Below, piece by piece: positions 42,349 to 53,946 of a stretch of DNA of 64,000 nucleotides. Position 1 is the stretch's first letter, and every line of letters starts with the position of its first letter. The DNA comes from Isochrysis galbana. Taxonomy: Eukaryota > Haptophyta > Isochrysidales > Isochrysidaceae. Made by a program: the position numbers and the translations under genes. The stretch covers positions 6,844,382-6,908,381 of the forward strand of contig CM030936.1 of NCBI GenBank assembly GCA_018136815.1. The letters run 5' to 3'. Under the pieces are notes generated by a model that saw only the letters and a program-made list of their open reading frames with translations, was not told where the DNA came from and did no database searches.

Positions 42349-42857
42349 GTAGCATCCCACAAAACAATGAGGGCGCCTTGGGAGCGCTGCACGCGAACCT
42401 TGCGGTATACCTTGAAAGGAATGTGCGGACTTGCTCGGTAGCCGATTTGTTGTCGCGAGGAAAGCTAATGAGCAAGTTATCGACGTACAGTCCAATCTTG
42501 ATTAATATCCCATCTAGGGATCGTTTGAAAAGATTAGGCTCGGCGACACATCGCTTGAACCCGAGAGAGACGAGATGGTCGGCATTCGACTTCATGAATA
42601 GGTGGCCGGCTTGCTTGGTCCCTTCGAGTGGGCGAGTAAGCTTACATGCGGCATACCCTTCTTGTTCGAAGCCGTGGGGTTGCTCAACGTATAGATCAAG
42701 ATTGGGGTCCATGTCACCTTGAGTGAACGCTTTGGTGACGTCGATCTCGAGCCAATCGTCTTCTGATGCGCAGATATTGGCTAGAAAGAGTCGAATGAAT
42801 GGGCACTCACATCGCATTGTAGAGCAAAAGGTTTCGTCGTAGTCGATGCCCTCGACC
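42349..42857 (-). pseudogene. Copia reverse transcriptase fragment
   Basis: Minus-strand frame with IDYDETFCSTMRCECPFIRL, WLEIDVTKAFTQGDMDPNLD, YVEQPHGFEQEGYAACKLTR, PLEGTKQAGH and GLYVDNLLISFPRDNKSA. It runs into the N gap on its 5' side and is truncated against hAT sequence on the 3' side. The catalytic box is YVDN, as in the copia at 11.5-13.3 kb, but the protein sequence is clearly diverged. Confidence 0.85.
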
Positions 42858-42957
42858 NNNNNNNNNNNNNNNNNNNNNNNNNNNNNNNNNNNNNNNNNNN
42901 NNNNNNNNNNNNNNNNNNNNNNNNNNNNNNNNNNNNNNNNNNNNNNNNNNNNNNNNN
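42858..42957. other. Assembly gap (100 N)
   Basis: Exactly 100 N inside the copia fragment; it may join non-adjacent sequence. Confidence 0.99.
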
Positions 42958-43996
42958 CCATGCGGCTGAGCAAGGAGGGGAGGGTTTCCGGCTGCAGTGG
43001 CTCAACGAGCACACGCAGACGCGGCAGGCGGGCGCGGCCCACTGGGATGGGGATGGGGTTAGAGGGCCCCATCCCATCCCGTGCAGCAGCTCCATACATA
43101 TCGCCCTGGCACCATCGCGGCAACCAGGGCGGCCGAGATGAGAGATGACGAGGGAGAGCGACGCCATCGCTCGTCGCTCGCGCTCTCTTCGCAACAGAAC
43201 CGGATAAAATTCTTCTTACAATCTCTCACACCTCTATCGAACGCGCACTCACCGTAGATACGTAGAAAACTAACATAAACAGGACATGCGCGTGGAGAAG
43301 GGGAGGAGAAGAAGAAAGAGAAAAGAACAGAGGAGGTCCGTCGCCCGTCGCCTCTCCTCACGTGAAGAGAAGTCTCGCCGGATTTAGAAAGTGAAGAAAT
43401 GACAGGATAGGACGGAGCGGGTGGAGGACCATCTGTAACAGCATTCTCCACCCACAGGCCACAGGGGCCGCCATGATCATGCTTACAATCCGATATTGTT
43501 TGTAGTAAATGACAATCAATGGTCAATGGTGTGTTGATACTAATAATAATATCCGTTCAATATTGTATTAAGTCGAACTCGTCTTTAGACCACAGAACAT
43601 GAAACGCCCGCCCGCCCCGCGCCGTATCGGCGTGCGCATGACACTCCCCCCCCCCCCCCTCCCAGCGCCGGTGTGCCCGCCCACGAGATGATGCGCAATT
43701 AGCGTTCGCCAAGAGGTTCGTTTCATGCCAATCATTAGATAAGTGGCTTAAGACAAGCACATTCAAGGCAACATCGACAACCCATGCTTCACGACTTCAA
43801 GCGAGAACAATTGCTTCCCTCCAGCTTCTACTCCTCGCCGCCCCTAGTAGAGTGCTCCAACGTGTCACCAGCCCCGCAGTCAGACGATGAGAGTGGAGTC
43901 CCACAAGTGGAGCGAGGCGTGCCGCCTGTGGAACACGGCGTCCCGGTCGATCTCTCCTCAAGGAAATCCATGCCCCCAAAGCCTGATGCGAGCCAT
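42958..43996. other. No gene recognised
   Basis: Open frames on the minus strand (43059-43526) have no recognisable motif; a C run lies at about 43645. Confidence 0.4.
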
Positions 43997-46366
43997 TCAC
44001 CAAGCCCGGAGCGTGTGTTGGACGAGGTATGCTAGAACGCCATTGCTCCCCCATGGCATCTTCGATTGGTACCGGGTCGCTCTGCGTATCCGGCAGGATG
44101 ACCATACTGTGGTACAAATGCGCGGAAGAGCTACTGCGGCGAGGCCAGCATCTTCATTCTCATCTCGCCTCTCACTACCTCCAGCGTGTGCATAATATCC
44201 AGTACTATGGCCTCGGCTGGGATGGCTAACTAGTTTTGCTGGATTGCCCCGGCTAGATTTTCGTAGTTCGCGATTCAAAGGCGTTCGGCAGGCATCTTGA
44301 GCATGATCTGTGGAGCAACCCCCAATCGATGCTAGAGAGGCTATGGATGTTGAACTGCAATTTCGTGCGCTCAGTTTGGCGGGAGAGGCCCACGTCACCT
44401 CACGACGAGCTGTTTGCGGCGATAAGCCGCCCGGTCTACACGAAGTACGACTAGAATTTGGACCAACGTCAGCTCCGGCAAAGCTAGCACCGGAGGTCGA
44501 CTGCTCGCACGGTGCAAGAGACGTGTAGGTGCCCTTCGCCTGTGAGCGCATCAACGGCTCACGCAGAGGATGAAGGCCCCGGGAGCTTCCACTGGATTGC
44601 CAGTGATTAGAGTGTTGTATGCAAACTTCACGCCGTGACCCTGATGCGCCGCTAGTTGCCCTAGGAGGAAAGTTTTCCTCATCATTAAACCCTCGCCGCG
44701 TACGAGTGCCAAAGTAAAGTAATGCCGCTGCGGCAAGAAGAGGAGGAGCAAAGGTAGACCACAGCCCGGCCGTCGCTAGGATTGAAGAGAAAAAGCCAGC
44801 TGCAGCTGGAGAATCACAGCACGCACCTCCGAAGCCTGAGGCACACACGCATTCGCCAGAGTTTTGGCCGGCCGAACAGTCGTAGTAGCCCGCAACGCAA
44901 AATTCGAGAACATCCCCTCGAACAGCTCGTAATTGGAGCCGTGGAGCGTATTTTGCTCGACGACGTACAATTTGCCCAGAGTCTCGTCAACAGCCACGCC
45001 ACGCGGGTTGGAGAGCGAAGTGGCGAGGGGACGAGGTGGGTCCCAACATCCCACAGCATCACAAGTCTCATTGCCACGAGCCGACCGAGGAAGGAGGGCG
45101 TGCACGGAGCTTGCTCGAGGCCGAATTCGCTCATTCGATCCCGAGAAACGATTAAGATGGAGTCAGCATACCGAGGAGTCTGAGCAACAGCTGCCCGGTC
45201 TCCCTTGTCGCCACCGTTGCCGAGGTATGTGAGCTCTACACTAGGGCCACGCGCAAGGATCGAGGGATCATGGAGGCTGCTCGTCATGTCGTAGGCCCAA
45301 GGTCTCTGCGCCGATCGACCAGCCGTCAAGCCCACCGACGAGTTTGGATTCGAACTCAAACTCCCTGAACCTGGCCGGCCGTTGCCGCCCGTGCTGAGCA
45401 GCACAGTCTCGCGCCATCTTGGGTTGATCCACCAAGACAAGGTTTCGCTTGGTTGGTGGTCGTGTACATCGACCGGTCGCCAGAGGTGCTGGCGCTCCCA
45501 AAGCTTGCCGGTGCGGGCAAGCTCTGCCTCAGCGGCCGAACCACTCGCATGCTTCGCCGCAGCCCGCCAGCTCGCGAGAGCTCTGCCCTCGACCAAGGAC
45601 GAGCCCTGAGGAGGCGGATGCGTTCCAACAGTCGTAACAGACGATCGGACACCGTTCAGACCACTCCGATCAGCGATACCTCCCCTCTCATCTGGTTCGT
45701 CCCCTCCCTTGGGGATCGTGGTGCCATCTTCCTCAGCCAGATCGTATGCAATGATCCATCCGGCCGCTCGCAAAGGATCGTCCCAGATCTGCCGAGGAGC
45801 TGATCGGCCCCAGTCACTAAGCACAACATATTGGAGCCATCTTGGTTGCGCACCTCTGTCATGCCCACTTTGCCTGTGGCGTTAGAGGCAGCGGTGTTGA
45901 GTGTCTCTGGCCCATCACAATTAGTTTCGTTACAGCCGTAGTAGCGCATTATCGGACCGTAGCCAGAGAGTCCCACCAGGATGGATCCATCAGCACGGAG
46001 GATCATTGCAGTGGGCGCCCAAAATGGAGCATTCGAGTCAGCAAGCAACGTCTGCTCGCCCGAGTCCGGGTGGATGCGGAAGAGCGACATGCGCTCAATG
46101 CCCCAGGATATGGGCGTTTGATAGAGCAAGATGTATAGCGCGCCTCGCTGCGCGTCGTGCGCGCCAAGCACGGTGGGCGTGTAACGGCCATAGTCTCGGT
46201 ATGGAAGCTGTGAGAGCACCCGCATCCGCTGCCCGAAGGGGGGGGCGTAGAGCACGAGGCAGAGGCGTCGAATGGAATCGTAGCCGGTGAGAAAGATGCC
46301 GTTCTGTGGCCCGATGAGCACGTCGTGGATCCCGTCGGGCAAGTTCTCGTAGAAGAGGTTGGCCAT
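43997..46366 (-). pseudogene. Beta-propeller/EGF-like single-pass membrane protein, frames disrupted
   Basis: The N-terminal part from ATG 46366 (MANLFYENLPDGIHDVLIGP) is a propeller-like repeat protein (APTAMILRADGSILVGLSGY). An NHL-type repeat follows, in another frame (LSNPRGVAVDETLGKLYVVE), then a Cys-rich EGF-like stretch (EFCVAGYYDCSAGQ; GECVCASGFGGACCD). A transmembrane helix (STFAPPLLAAAALLYFG) and a roughly 200-residue tail complete it. The coding signal changes frame at least at about 45700, 45090 and 44925, with no credible intron. Either an expressed gene with assembly indels or a recent pseudogene. The predicted role is a surface adhesion/receptor-like protein; the ligand is unknown. 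A 5' exon with a signal peptide may precede the poly-C stretch at 46420. Confidence 0.55.
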
Positions 46367-46766
46367 CGGCTGGTGCGCGCCGCGCAAGTGGGGAGGGGGG
46401 GGAGCCTGACGGGGAGCGGGGAGGGGGGGGGGGGGGGGGGGGAGGCGCGAAAATTGGCTGGACTGACAAATACTCCCATGTATTGGTGAATGAACACGTA
46501 CTGAGTGTGAATAGTGTGAACAGAGACAATCTTGTAAAATGGTTTGAGAGCGAGCGAGCCACACTCTTCTAAGTAGAGCCCTAGAGTACAAGAGAAGGGA
46601 GAAGAAGAAGAAGAAGAAGAGATGTGAGAGAGAAGAAGAGAGAAGACCGAGCCAGACTCTCTCTCTCGCAATTTCCTTTCGCTCTCTCTCTTCTCTTCTC
46701 TCTTCAACTCTCCCTCCCCCCCCCCGCCCCCCTCTCTCTCTCGCTCGGACGGGCCAGCTGCCGGCG
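46367..46766. promoter_or_regulatory. Shared 5' region between divergent genes
   Basis: 400 bp between the start of the propeller gene (minus) and the aminotransferase (plus). It holds a G run, GAAGAAGAA, and CT-rich stretches. A bidirectional promoter is inferred from gene orientation only. Confidence 0.35.
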
Positions 46767-48302
46767 ATGCGCGCGCTCCTTCGGCCATCGGCTCGCTGCT
46801 TCTCAGCAGCCGCCTCGGCGCGCGAGCTGAGACCCTTCCTAGTGGAGCGGTATGAGGGATGGGCTGCCGTCGATCGCGCCCAGGCAGACTCGCTCAGTTC
46901 TTCTGAGGTCGAGCCGCTGGCGATGCACCAGCTGCTTTCAATGGCGAGCAGCACAGAGCGTCAGGCGTTTGAGGCCATAAGCCTGGGGTACACCGAGCAG
47001 CCAGGCGGGACGAGGTTGCGAGAGGCGATCGCAAAGACTCACTACAATTACATACGACCGGATCAGATCATTGTCGTGGCACCGCAGGTGGATGTGGTGC
47101 GGGGCTCCCGAAAAGAGGGCAAGGGCTCAAAGGGAGCCCCAACCAAGGTTGATCAGCCCATCTCCTGCCCTGCGTTGTAGGAAGGAATCTACTTGACAAT
47201 GCGTGCACTCTTGTCTGCGGGGGACGTTGTTGTGCACACAGCTCCGGCGTACCAGTCTCTGTCAGAAGTGGCGAGGGCGATTGGGTGCGAAGTGCTACCT
47301 TGGTTCCCGCGGTACAGTCCTAGCGATCCTGAATCTACTGGGATCCCGCCTGAGGTCACATTTGATGTGGCTGATCTCAATCGTCTACTCGAGTCTACGT
47401 CTCAGAAGAAATCGGCTCAGCGCAAAGTTTTGATAGTCATGAATATGCCACATAACCCGACGGGAGCGATGTTGTCAGCCTCGCAATTCAATCAGGGTGG
47501 CCATCCCACAAGTTCCATGCCGACTAACGACACGTCTCAATCAATCAGTGGGAACAAAGCATGCAATGCATCATGCACGCGAGAGCACGTGCAGGAAAGC
47601 GTGATTGACCTCTGCCGGCGCCACCAGGCGTATCTTTTCGTCGACGAAATGTATAGAGGGCTCGAGCACAACGGGGTGCCGATTGGCCATTTCGGTAGAG
47701 GAGCGTTGAATGCTGCGCAGCCCCATGGAGCAGCTCAACTGCCTGCTGCATGTGATGTTTACGAGCGCGGCATCTCCCTTTCAGGTTTATCAAAAACGCT
47801 AGGTCTTCCGGGCTTGCGGATCGGCTGGGTTGCATCGCAAGATGAGAGGCTTCTTTCGCGCATTGCCGAGATAAAAGACTACATCTCTGTATGCCCTCCC
47901 GCGCCATCAGAAGCGCTCGCCATCATCGCACTCACCCACCAGGATGCCCTACGGCGACGCGCCTTGAAGCTCATCCATCAAAACCTGGTGGCCGTGGGAC
48001 AATTCATACAACGTAATTCGGATGTGATGAGCCTAGTGTCGCAGCCACGTGGGGGGACGTTCTGCTTGGTGCGCGTGCATGCCACACAGACCGGTTCGGT
48101 GGGCTTAAGCGCCACCTCGTATGCCGCAGCCCTACGGTCACGGGCCAGGCTGATGCTGGTTCCAAGTTCGCTATTTGGGCTTCAAGATGATTCGCTTCGC
48201 CTGACCTACGGTCGCTCCAACACGGCCGCCTTACTTGAGCGATGGAGCGTTGAATTGAACAAATATGGGCTATACGAAATCAAAGGAGCTATGCAAAAAT
48301 AG
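46767..48302 (+). CDS. PLP-dependent aminotransferase class I/II, organelle-targeted
   Basis: Exons 46767-47087, 47181-47495 and 47595-48302: 447 aa. The fold-type I landmarks are present: GYTEQPGGTRLREAIA near the N-terminus, APQ/EGIYLTMRALLSAGD after intron 1, NMPHNPTGA (the NPTG substrate loop), LFVDEMYRGLE (Asp to the PLP nitrogen), SGLSKTLGLPGLRIGW with the Schiff-base Lys at ~279, and LRLTYGR near the end. The first 20 residues (MRALLRPSARCFSAAASARE) are Arg/Ser/Ala-rich without acids until the end, like a mitochondrial presequence. It transfers an amino group between an amino acid and a 2-oxo acid; the substrate cannot be told from sequence. Intron 2 joins in frame only as CAG/GGTGG...GCAG/GAAA, that is a GG donor or a one-base ambiguity. 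Confidence 0.88.
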
Positions 48303-48447
48303 TCGTAAAGAGGTTCATGAAGGCGTGGAGGATGTGAGTCTTCATGTAGGCGTGTGTATGCACGTTGTTTGTTTGTAGGCTACGATTACGGTGGAGCCCT
48401 AGACTTAGAGGCAGGGGCATGTTCATGTTACGGGGAGCGGAGGGGGA

Positions 48448-48992
48448 GTGGCTTTGGCATACTTTCATACTTTGGACTTTGGACTTTTGTTCCGGGGGGG
48501 CCTCCTCCATCTCCGCCGCCTCCGCCTTCACTGCCTCCGCCTTCACCGCCTCCGCCTTCACCGCCACCACCCTCGCCGCCACCACCACCTCCGCCGCCAC
48601 CCTCACCGCCTCCGCGCCTCGCCGCCTCCTCCGTCTCCGCCCCCTCCGGCTCCTCCTCCGCCCTCGCCGCCTCCGCCCTCGCCGCTCGCCGCCTCCGCCC
48701 TCGCTGCCTCCTCCTTCACAGCCTCCTCCTTCACCGCCTTCTCCTTCACCGCCACCGCCATCGCCGCCTCCACCCTCGCCGCCACCGCCCTCGCCACCTC
48801 CTCCGTCTGGCTCGTCGACCCGGCGCTCTACAACGCCTTCACGGGCGGCGGCGTCAGCAGCGGCAACTTCGACATGCGCGCCACCACCGACCTCGCGGGC
48901 GGCGCCGTCCTCTTCGGCCAGGCGGCCACCGGCGCCGACGGCAAGCGCATCGGAGACGGGCTCATCAACGTCTTCGACATCGCGGCGGGGTC
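48448..48992 (+). CDS. Pro-rich protein fragment with dockerin-like end
   Basis: About 300 bp of CCTCC/CCGCC repeats encode runs of PPPSPPPP and change frame several times, then one frame gives a structured piece: SSVWLVDPALYNAFTGGGVS, MRATTDLAGGAVLFG and GDGLINVFDIAAGSS before a likely donor (GTAGGG). The GDGxINVFDI string resembles a dockerin-type calcium loop. Pro-rich spacers with small extracellular domains are typical of algal wall or scale proteins. Start and 3' exons are unknown, and the frame changes may be repeat slippage or assembly error. Confidence 0.35.
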
Positions 48993-49337
48993 CTCTCGTA
49001 GGGGTGGGGAGGGGAAGACAAAAAAAAAACCGCGAGTCGCTTCTTCGGGCTGTTTTTTTTCTTGAGAAACTGGGCGAATTCCCCCCGCCCTTTTCCGTCC
49101 TTTCCGTCGCGGGGGGGGGAAGCGATGACGTCCCCGGCCCACCCTAACAGGCAGACCTTCGCCGCACTCCAGAAGGAGTGTGGCGGCGGTCCGCCCCTCC
49201 GCACGAGAGGGAATCGGTTGAGACGGTCCTAGCGGCCCTCTCACCGGTCCCTCGACGTTCCCGCCATCCTCAGAGTCCGTTATTCCTTTTTCACCTGCCA
49301 GCATCCTGGTCGCTGCCCCCACCTCACCCACACCTCA

Positions 49338-49948
49338 TGCCCCTGCCCAGTGACATGATGAACGGCGACCCGACGCGCTCCGACGCGCATCAAGAGCGCG
49401 AAAGCACTTATGCGGAGCTGCCCTGCCTCGCAATCACCCCAGCCGCTCGCTCCGAACCCGATGCATGCAAGGTGGAGCGCCCCCTCACCCACGCAAGTGC
49501 AAACCGCGCAGTATTCAACCTGTGCTCGGTCCAGGCGCTCGAGCAATGTTTACGACTCACAGAATCTTTCACCCCAGAGCAACGGAATCTTTTTGAGGCA
49601 TTTGTTGCTACGCAGAGCGAGGCTTCGCGTGACAACGAACCGGGTCTCTTCGACACCATGGAGATATGCAATGACGGCGATGCTGGCATCGTAGATCGTG
49701 GAAAATTCTACGCGCCTGGAGCAGCGGACGCGACATCGCACGAGGTGCTCCTCCTCGCGCTGCTGCTCACGGCGCATCTCGACGCCGACATCAGGCGAGT
49801 GCAAGCATGGGTGCTTGCAGCCGAGTCGGACGCCGATCGCTTTGGCAGAATGCGCCTCGCCGGTGAGGTGTGGGCACCACCTACAGGCAACAAGACGTGG
49901 CTCAGCAATGGGCCTGTCCTGCAGCCATTGGCGGGCAGCCGAGGTTAA
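49338..49948 (+). CDS. Hypothetical protein, 203 aa
   Basis: From ATG 49338 (MPLPSDMMNGDPTRSDAHQE) to a stop at 49946-49948. Composition is ordinary, with helical stretches (ALEQCLRLTESFTPEQRNLF; VLLLALLLTAHLDADIRRVQ). No family recognised. It could be one exon of a larger gene: upstream sequence stays open to 49178, and no partner exon was found downstream, where GA-rich repeats begin. Confidence 0.4.
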
Positions 49949-49959
49949 AGTTAAAGTGA

Positions 49960-50150
49960 CAAACCCTGCCAGTGGGGGAGGAGAGAGAGAGAATACGGCG
50001 CAGCCGAGCCGGTCAGATGGACCAACCCTCCCGCCAGTTGGGGAGGAGAGAGAAGGGACGGCAGTGCAACAACGCAGCCGAGCCGGTCAGATGGACCGAC
50101 CCTCCCAGTAGGGGAGGAGAGAGAAAGTACGGCAGCGCAACGAAAAAGAG
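49960..50150 (+). repeat. ~76-bp imperfect tandem repeat
   Basis: GCAGCCGAGCCGGTCAGATG recurs about 76 bp apart (near 49999 and 50075), each followed by GACC.ACCCTCCC and GGGGAGGAGAGAGA. Confidence 0.7.
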
Positions 50151-50725
50151 GCCCAGCGGGACCCCAACTCTCCCAGACAAAAGGAAGGGGGAGAGGTGGA
50201 GAGAAAGAGAAAGAGGGGCACTCACCCAGACGGGGCACTCGCCCAGCAATGAATGGATCGAGCAGCGATCAACAGGGGCAGCTCGCGCGAGCGCGCGCGA
50301 GCGAGGCGAGGCAATGCGGGCAAGGGGTGCAAACAAGCAAGGATCAATGAGATCCATCCCCTCCCGAGCAAGGGGCCCAGAGGGACCAGCTCTCAGCTCT
50401 CCCAGAGGGGGAGAAAGAGAGGGAGAGAGGAGGGCTTGCCACCATGCGTCGCCATGCAGCCATGCAGCCCAAAGCGACTGCGCGAGCGCGCGCAGCTCGC
50501 GGCGGTCCGCGAGAGTCGGCTCAGCAAGCCCAGCCCTGCCCCTCTACCTGGGTGGGAGCTCCATATCGCCGGGAGCCCGCAGCGCGAGCCCCGGCGGCGG
50601 TGAGAGAGCGGCGCGCCGCGCCGCCATCGCGCTACGCCATGACAAGATGATTAAAAGATACCTAGGGGGCACTGCCACACAAGGCACACTAACGGTATAG
50701 AACCACAAATGGCACAAGACACCCT

Positions 50726-52009
50726 GTGATAGGAACGTACGACCGCGTACTTCAACAAAATAAGGGCATCTCGATGGAGGCGGCATCAGCAGTGGCGCAG
50801 AGCATAAGGGCAAAGAGCTTCGTCACGGGCGGCGTGTACGACTCTCTACCACCAAAGGAGCAGGACGCCCTTTTTGAGCTAGCTCGTCTAACGGTAAAGC
50901 CCACTAGCCTCCACTAGCCACTAGCCCTCCCTCTATATAGTAGTATTACTTTTATTTGATTGGGAAGTCGCAGTTCACTCTTAAGAGCTCATAGACATCC
51001 CTATTTGGCTAAGTAGGTACGGGATGAGCGAGCAATCGACAAGGCTGACCACGCCGAGCTGGACAAATACATCGCCATGAAGCGCCGCACCAACTCCGAG
51101 AACGAGCTCAAAGCCCTGGTGGAGCGCTACGCCATCGCCCTCTCCTTGTACCAACGCTGGGAGACTTGCGGTGTCAACACTGTCACCGAAATGAGATCTT
51201 CCCTCGCTAAAATGGCCAAGGATGCGAAAACTTGCGGAGCACACCCTGGCGGGCGATCGGCAGACCCGACGCAGCAGCAGCTCGATTGGCTCCGCGAGCA
51301 ACTCGAGATGCGCGTGATCGGCCTCGGGTTTGTGCACTTCAAGCTTCAATGGTCGTCAAGCAGCGATGCGACCGTCGGCACGGTGGCGAGCCTATCGGAG
51401 ATGCTGAAGGAGATGCTCACCGAAGAAAATCAGCGCCGGCGCACCGGCAATCTCCCGAGGAGGGCGGCGGTGCCCGTGATGAAGCGCAAGACTTTCAAAG
51501 AGTTGGGCACGCCAACGGTGCAAGCTGCGAGTACGTCGATGACAACCAAAGATCTCGATCCCGAGCAGCTTCTGAAGTTGGCTGAGCGTAAACGCGAGGA
51601 GCTAGAGATCGAGGGCGAACTCGATATTACCAGCGACCGGCAACCTGCTAAGCCGCCCAAGCTGAACGACGAGTTTGTCGGGGCGGAGATCGAGATCAAT
51701 TGGCGTTACTGGACTTTGGACGAGAAGACGGGGAAGCGGAAGGCGATGCTCATTTGGTGCGCGGGTGAGGTCGTGCAGATCGCCAACGGCACCTCAGATA
51801 AAGAGAGCCCGCGTTGCCAGAAGATCCTACAATCAGGAGCGGTGCGCATCCGTTGGCCAGCCGATGCGGACTTCGAAGAGGAAGAAACGTTTTCGTGGTC
51901 TGTCTTGACGGAGGGTAATTGGAACCGCAATAAGCACATGGGGTGGCGGTTTAGTCCTGCGGAGCTAGTGAAGCGTGGGATGCAGCCCTCGGTAGCCAAC
52001 GCGGAATGA
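50726..52009 (+). CDS. Unknown protein with Tudor-like C-terminal region (two exons)
   Basis: Exon A (to about 50891) encodes YDRVLQQNKGISMEAASAVA and SFVTGGVYDSLPPKEQDALF; a donor (ACG/GTAAAG) pairs with an acceptor at about 51020 (AAGTAG/GTACGG), restoring frame as VRDERAIDKADHAELDKYIA. A helical middle follows and a linker (AERKREELEIEGELDI). The C-terminal ~100 residues (FVGAEIEINWRYW; MLIWCAGEVVQIANG; GAVRIRWPADADFEEE; HMGWRFSPAEL) look like a small beta-barrel. It ends at TGA 52007-52009. I recognise no named family; such proteins are often multi-copy and transposon-associated, which the AT-rich repeat at 53340 would suit, but that is inference. The true start is upstream of the GTG at 50726 or unknown. 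Confidence 0.5.
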
Positions 52010-53339
52010 CTCTCATTGTGTAAGTTTGCCCATAGCTACCCGATTAAGTGCCTAAATTGAACGAAAAAGAGCAAAAACAAAATATTTTTAACGATAGTAA
52101 GGAGAAAAAAATATATCACTACTCTTACGTAAAGAGCACGACATTCACGTACGGATTCTCGGACTGCCCGTTTCGAAAGGCGCTCAGAAAGACTGTCGCC
52201 GTTCGGCTCAGCTCTACGGAATGGGCCAAGTAGAGGGTTCGCCCCTCTCATTCTAGCCCGCACTCGACAGGGAGGCCTCCCATCGGTGGTCGGATGGGCA
52301 TTCCTGGAGGGGCACAGTTCCCCCAGAAGCATCTGCGTCGATCTCGACGGCGTCGGCCGCGCTCGCGACCGCGCAGGGATCCCAGAGTGCCAAGCGCTCT
52401 GTTGGGGCTTGCGATGTGAAGGCGGCCAGTGCTGGTGGGGGGTACGGGCGCGCTTGGAGGGGGTAGATCGCGCGTGGTCGATCGTGTTTTGGTTGGTAAA
52501 GTGCTCCCAGCCCTCGATATTCAGCATGCGCGATCGCCAATGGCCTCCCTGCGGGGTTGGCTCTTTGGCGCTCACGCGTGCCCACAGCGCCTGCAAAATT
52601 CAGGCCGTGGCGCGCGTTATTCGTCGAGATATGGCACAGGCTGGACGCTGCCTTGTTTTGTACATGTATTTGGGGCTGAATTCACCGGTATCGGCGGTTG
52701 ATTGGCGGTGTGATGTCCCGGCGACTCATTTTTGTACTGCTGGTCCGACGGCCCAACGTGTGTCTGTGTGTATTGCGTTGGGGGTATGTAAAAGAATGTA
52801 GATATACGTTCAAATTATGGGCAGCTAGCTCGTGTCTCAACCCGACCATAACCACCGGTACCCAACCAGCAAAAAAAACGCCGGTTGGCGACCATGAGCG
52901 GCTTTCAAGCGATCGCCAAAGTGGCAACGCTCAACTGAGCGGGCCCGTCGATTGCACCCGACCAAAAAATGAGATTTTTCGCCCGTCAGAGCGCGCGCGC
53001 GCGAAAGAACTAGAAGCTGAGACTTGGAAGGTGCATTCCTACCATCACAACAAAGTGTCCCATGCCATCATAAGGCCAATTGGGCCCAATTCTGAAAAGT
53101 CGATTTTTCCCCTCCCCACCCCTACCTCTCGTGGATCTTCCGCCGGTCGTACGAGAACCTGTACGAGGGCCTCCCCTCGAGCAAGCGTCTGTTTACGTTA
53201 ATGTTCCCATTTCCCATCTCATGTTGTGACAGTAACCCGTTGTCCCAGGGGAGGCCCCCAGGGTTCCCACCCGCAATCACGCCCAGAATTCCCCCGCGGG
53301 GCGAAGGGTGAACGTATGGCGTGCCGCCGCCGCTCGTTG
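52010..53339. other. No gene recognised
   Basis: AT-richer start (52050-52140) then mixed sequence. Frames on both strands at 52250-52930 lack domains; a lone IQ-like string there is not convincing. Confidence 0.4.
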
Positions 53340-53475
53340 CCCGCCCACCGCCATCGCCACCGCCCACCGCATATTTTGCATATTTTGCAGCATATCTGGG
53401 GAGGGTTTTTTGCATATTTTGCATACATGCACTGCATATTTTGGCCCAAAAATTGCATATTTCTATTTAGGCCTA
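53340..53475. repeat. Subterminal-type repeats, possible hAT right end
   Basis: GCATATTTTGCATATTTTGC and similar units repeat five or six times and end with GCATATTTCTATTTAGGCCTA. Its reverse complement, TAGGCCTAAATAGAAATATG, parallels the TAGGGGTTGGCAGAAATATC end of the intact hAT. No left end or duplication was found. Confidence 0.45.
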
Positions 53476-53946
53476 TTCCGTTGGGGGCTCCCGGCTCCCA
53501 AAGGGCCAGCAAGGGCAGCTCAGGGGGCAATGGAACGCGTTGGAGGGGGGTTCATTTTTGAGATTACATCCTTTGTTTTGGTTCGGGGGGTACGGGTTTC
53601 TCACGGTATGGTGCCGTTTTACGGTTCGCTTGGGGGGTCGCATTTTTTACCCCCTGTTTACGAGAATCGGGGGTCGGGTCGAATTTTATTTAAATCGCGG
53701 ACTTGTATTTTCTAGGCCGCCAGAGGAGAGAGAGACGCGGGGGGAGGGGGGGGGGGGAGAGGAAAAGAGGAAGAGAGGAAGAGATGCGCAGTTCTAAAGA
53801 TTCGCACTCCTACTCTACTCCTACTTGCCAACACAGGCCAACAGGGCAGGGGGTGGTGTTTTCTTGTTTGGTGCGCCAAGCCGGGCAGTGGCGGATCGGC
53901 GCCGCGCGCGGGAGGCCGGGGGGGCGGCGGGCGGCCCCGCGCGCCG

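Noticed and set aside
48354-49147. A long Pro-rich protein in one frame
   Set aside because: The Pro-rich signal hops between frames; only the final structured segment in one frame is supportable.
52286-52801. Plus-strand frame with an IQ-like motif (ACKIQAVARVIRRD)
   Set aside because: A single short motif in a Cys/Trp-rich frame without other support, overlapping an equally open minus frame.
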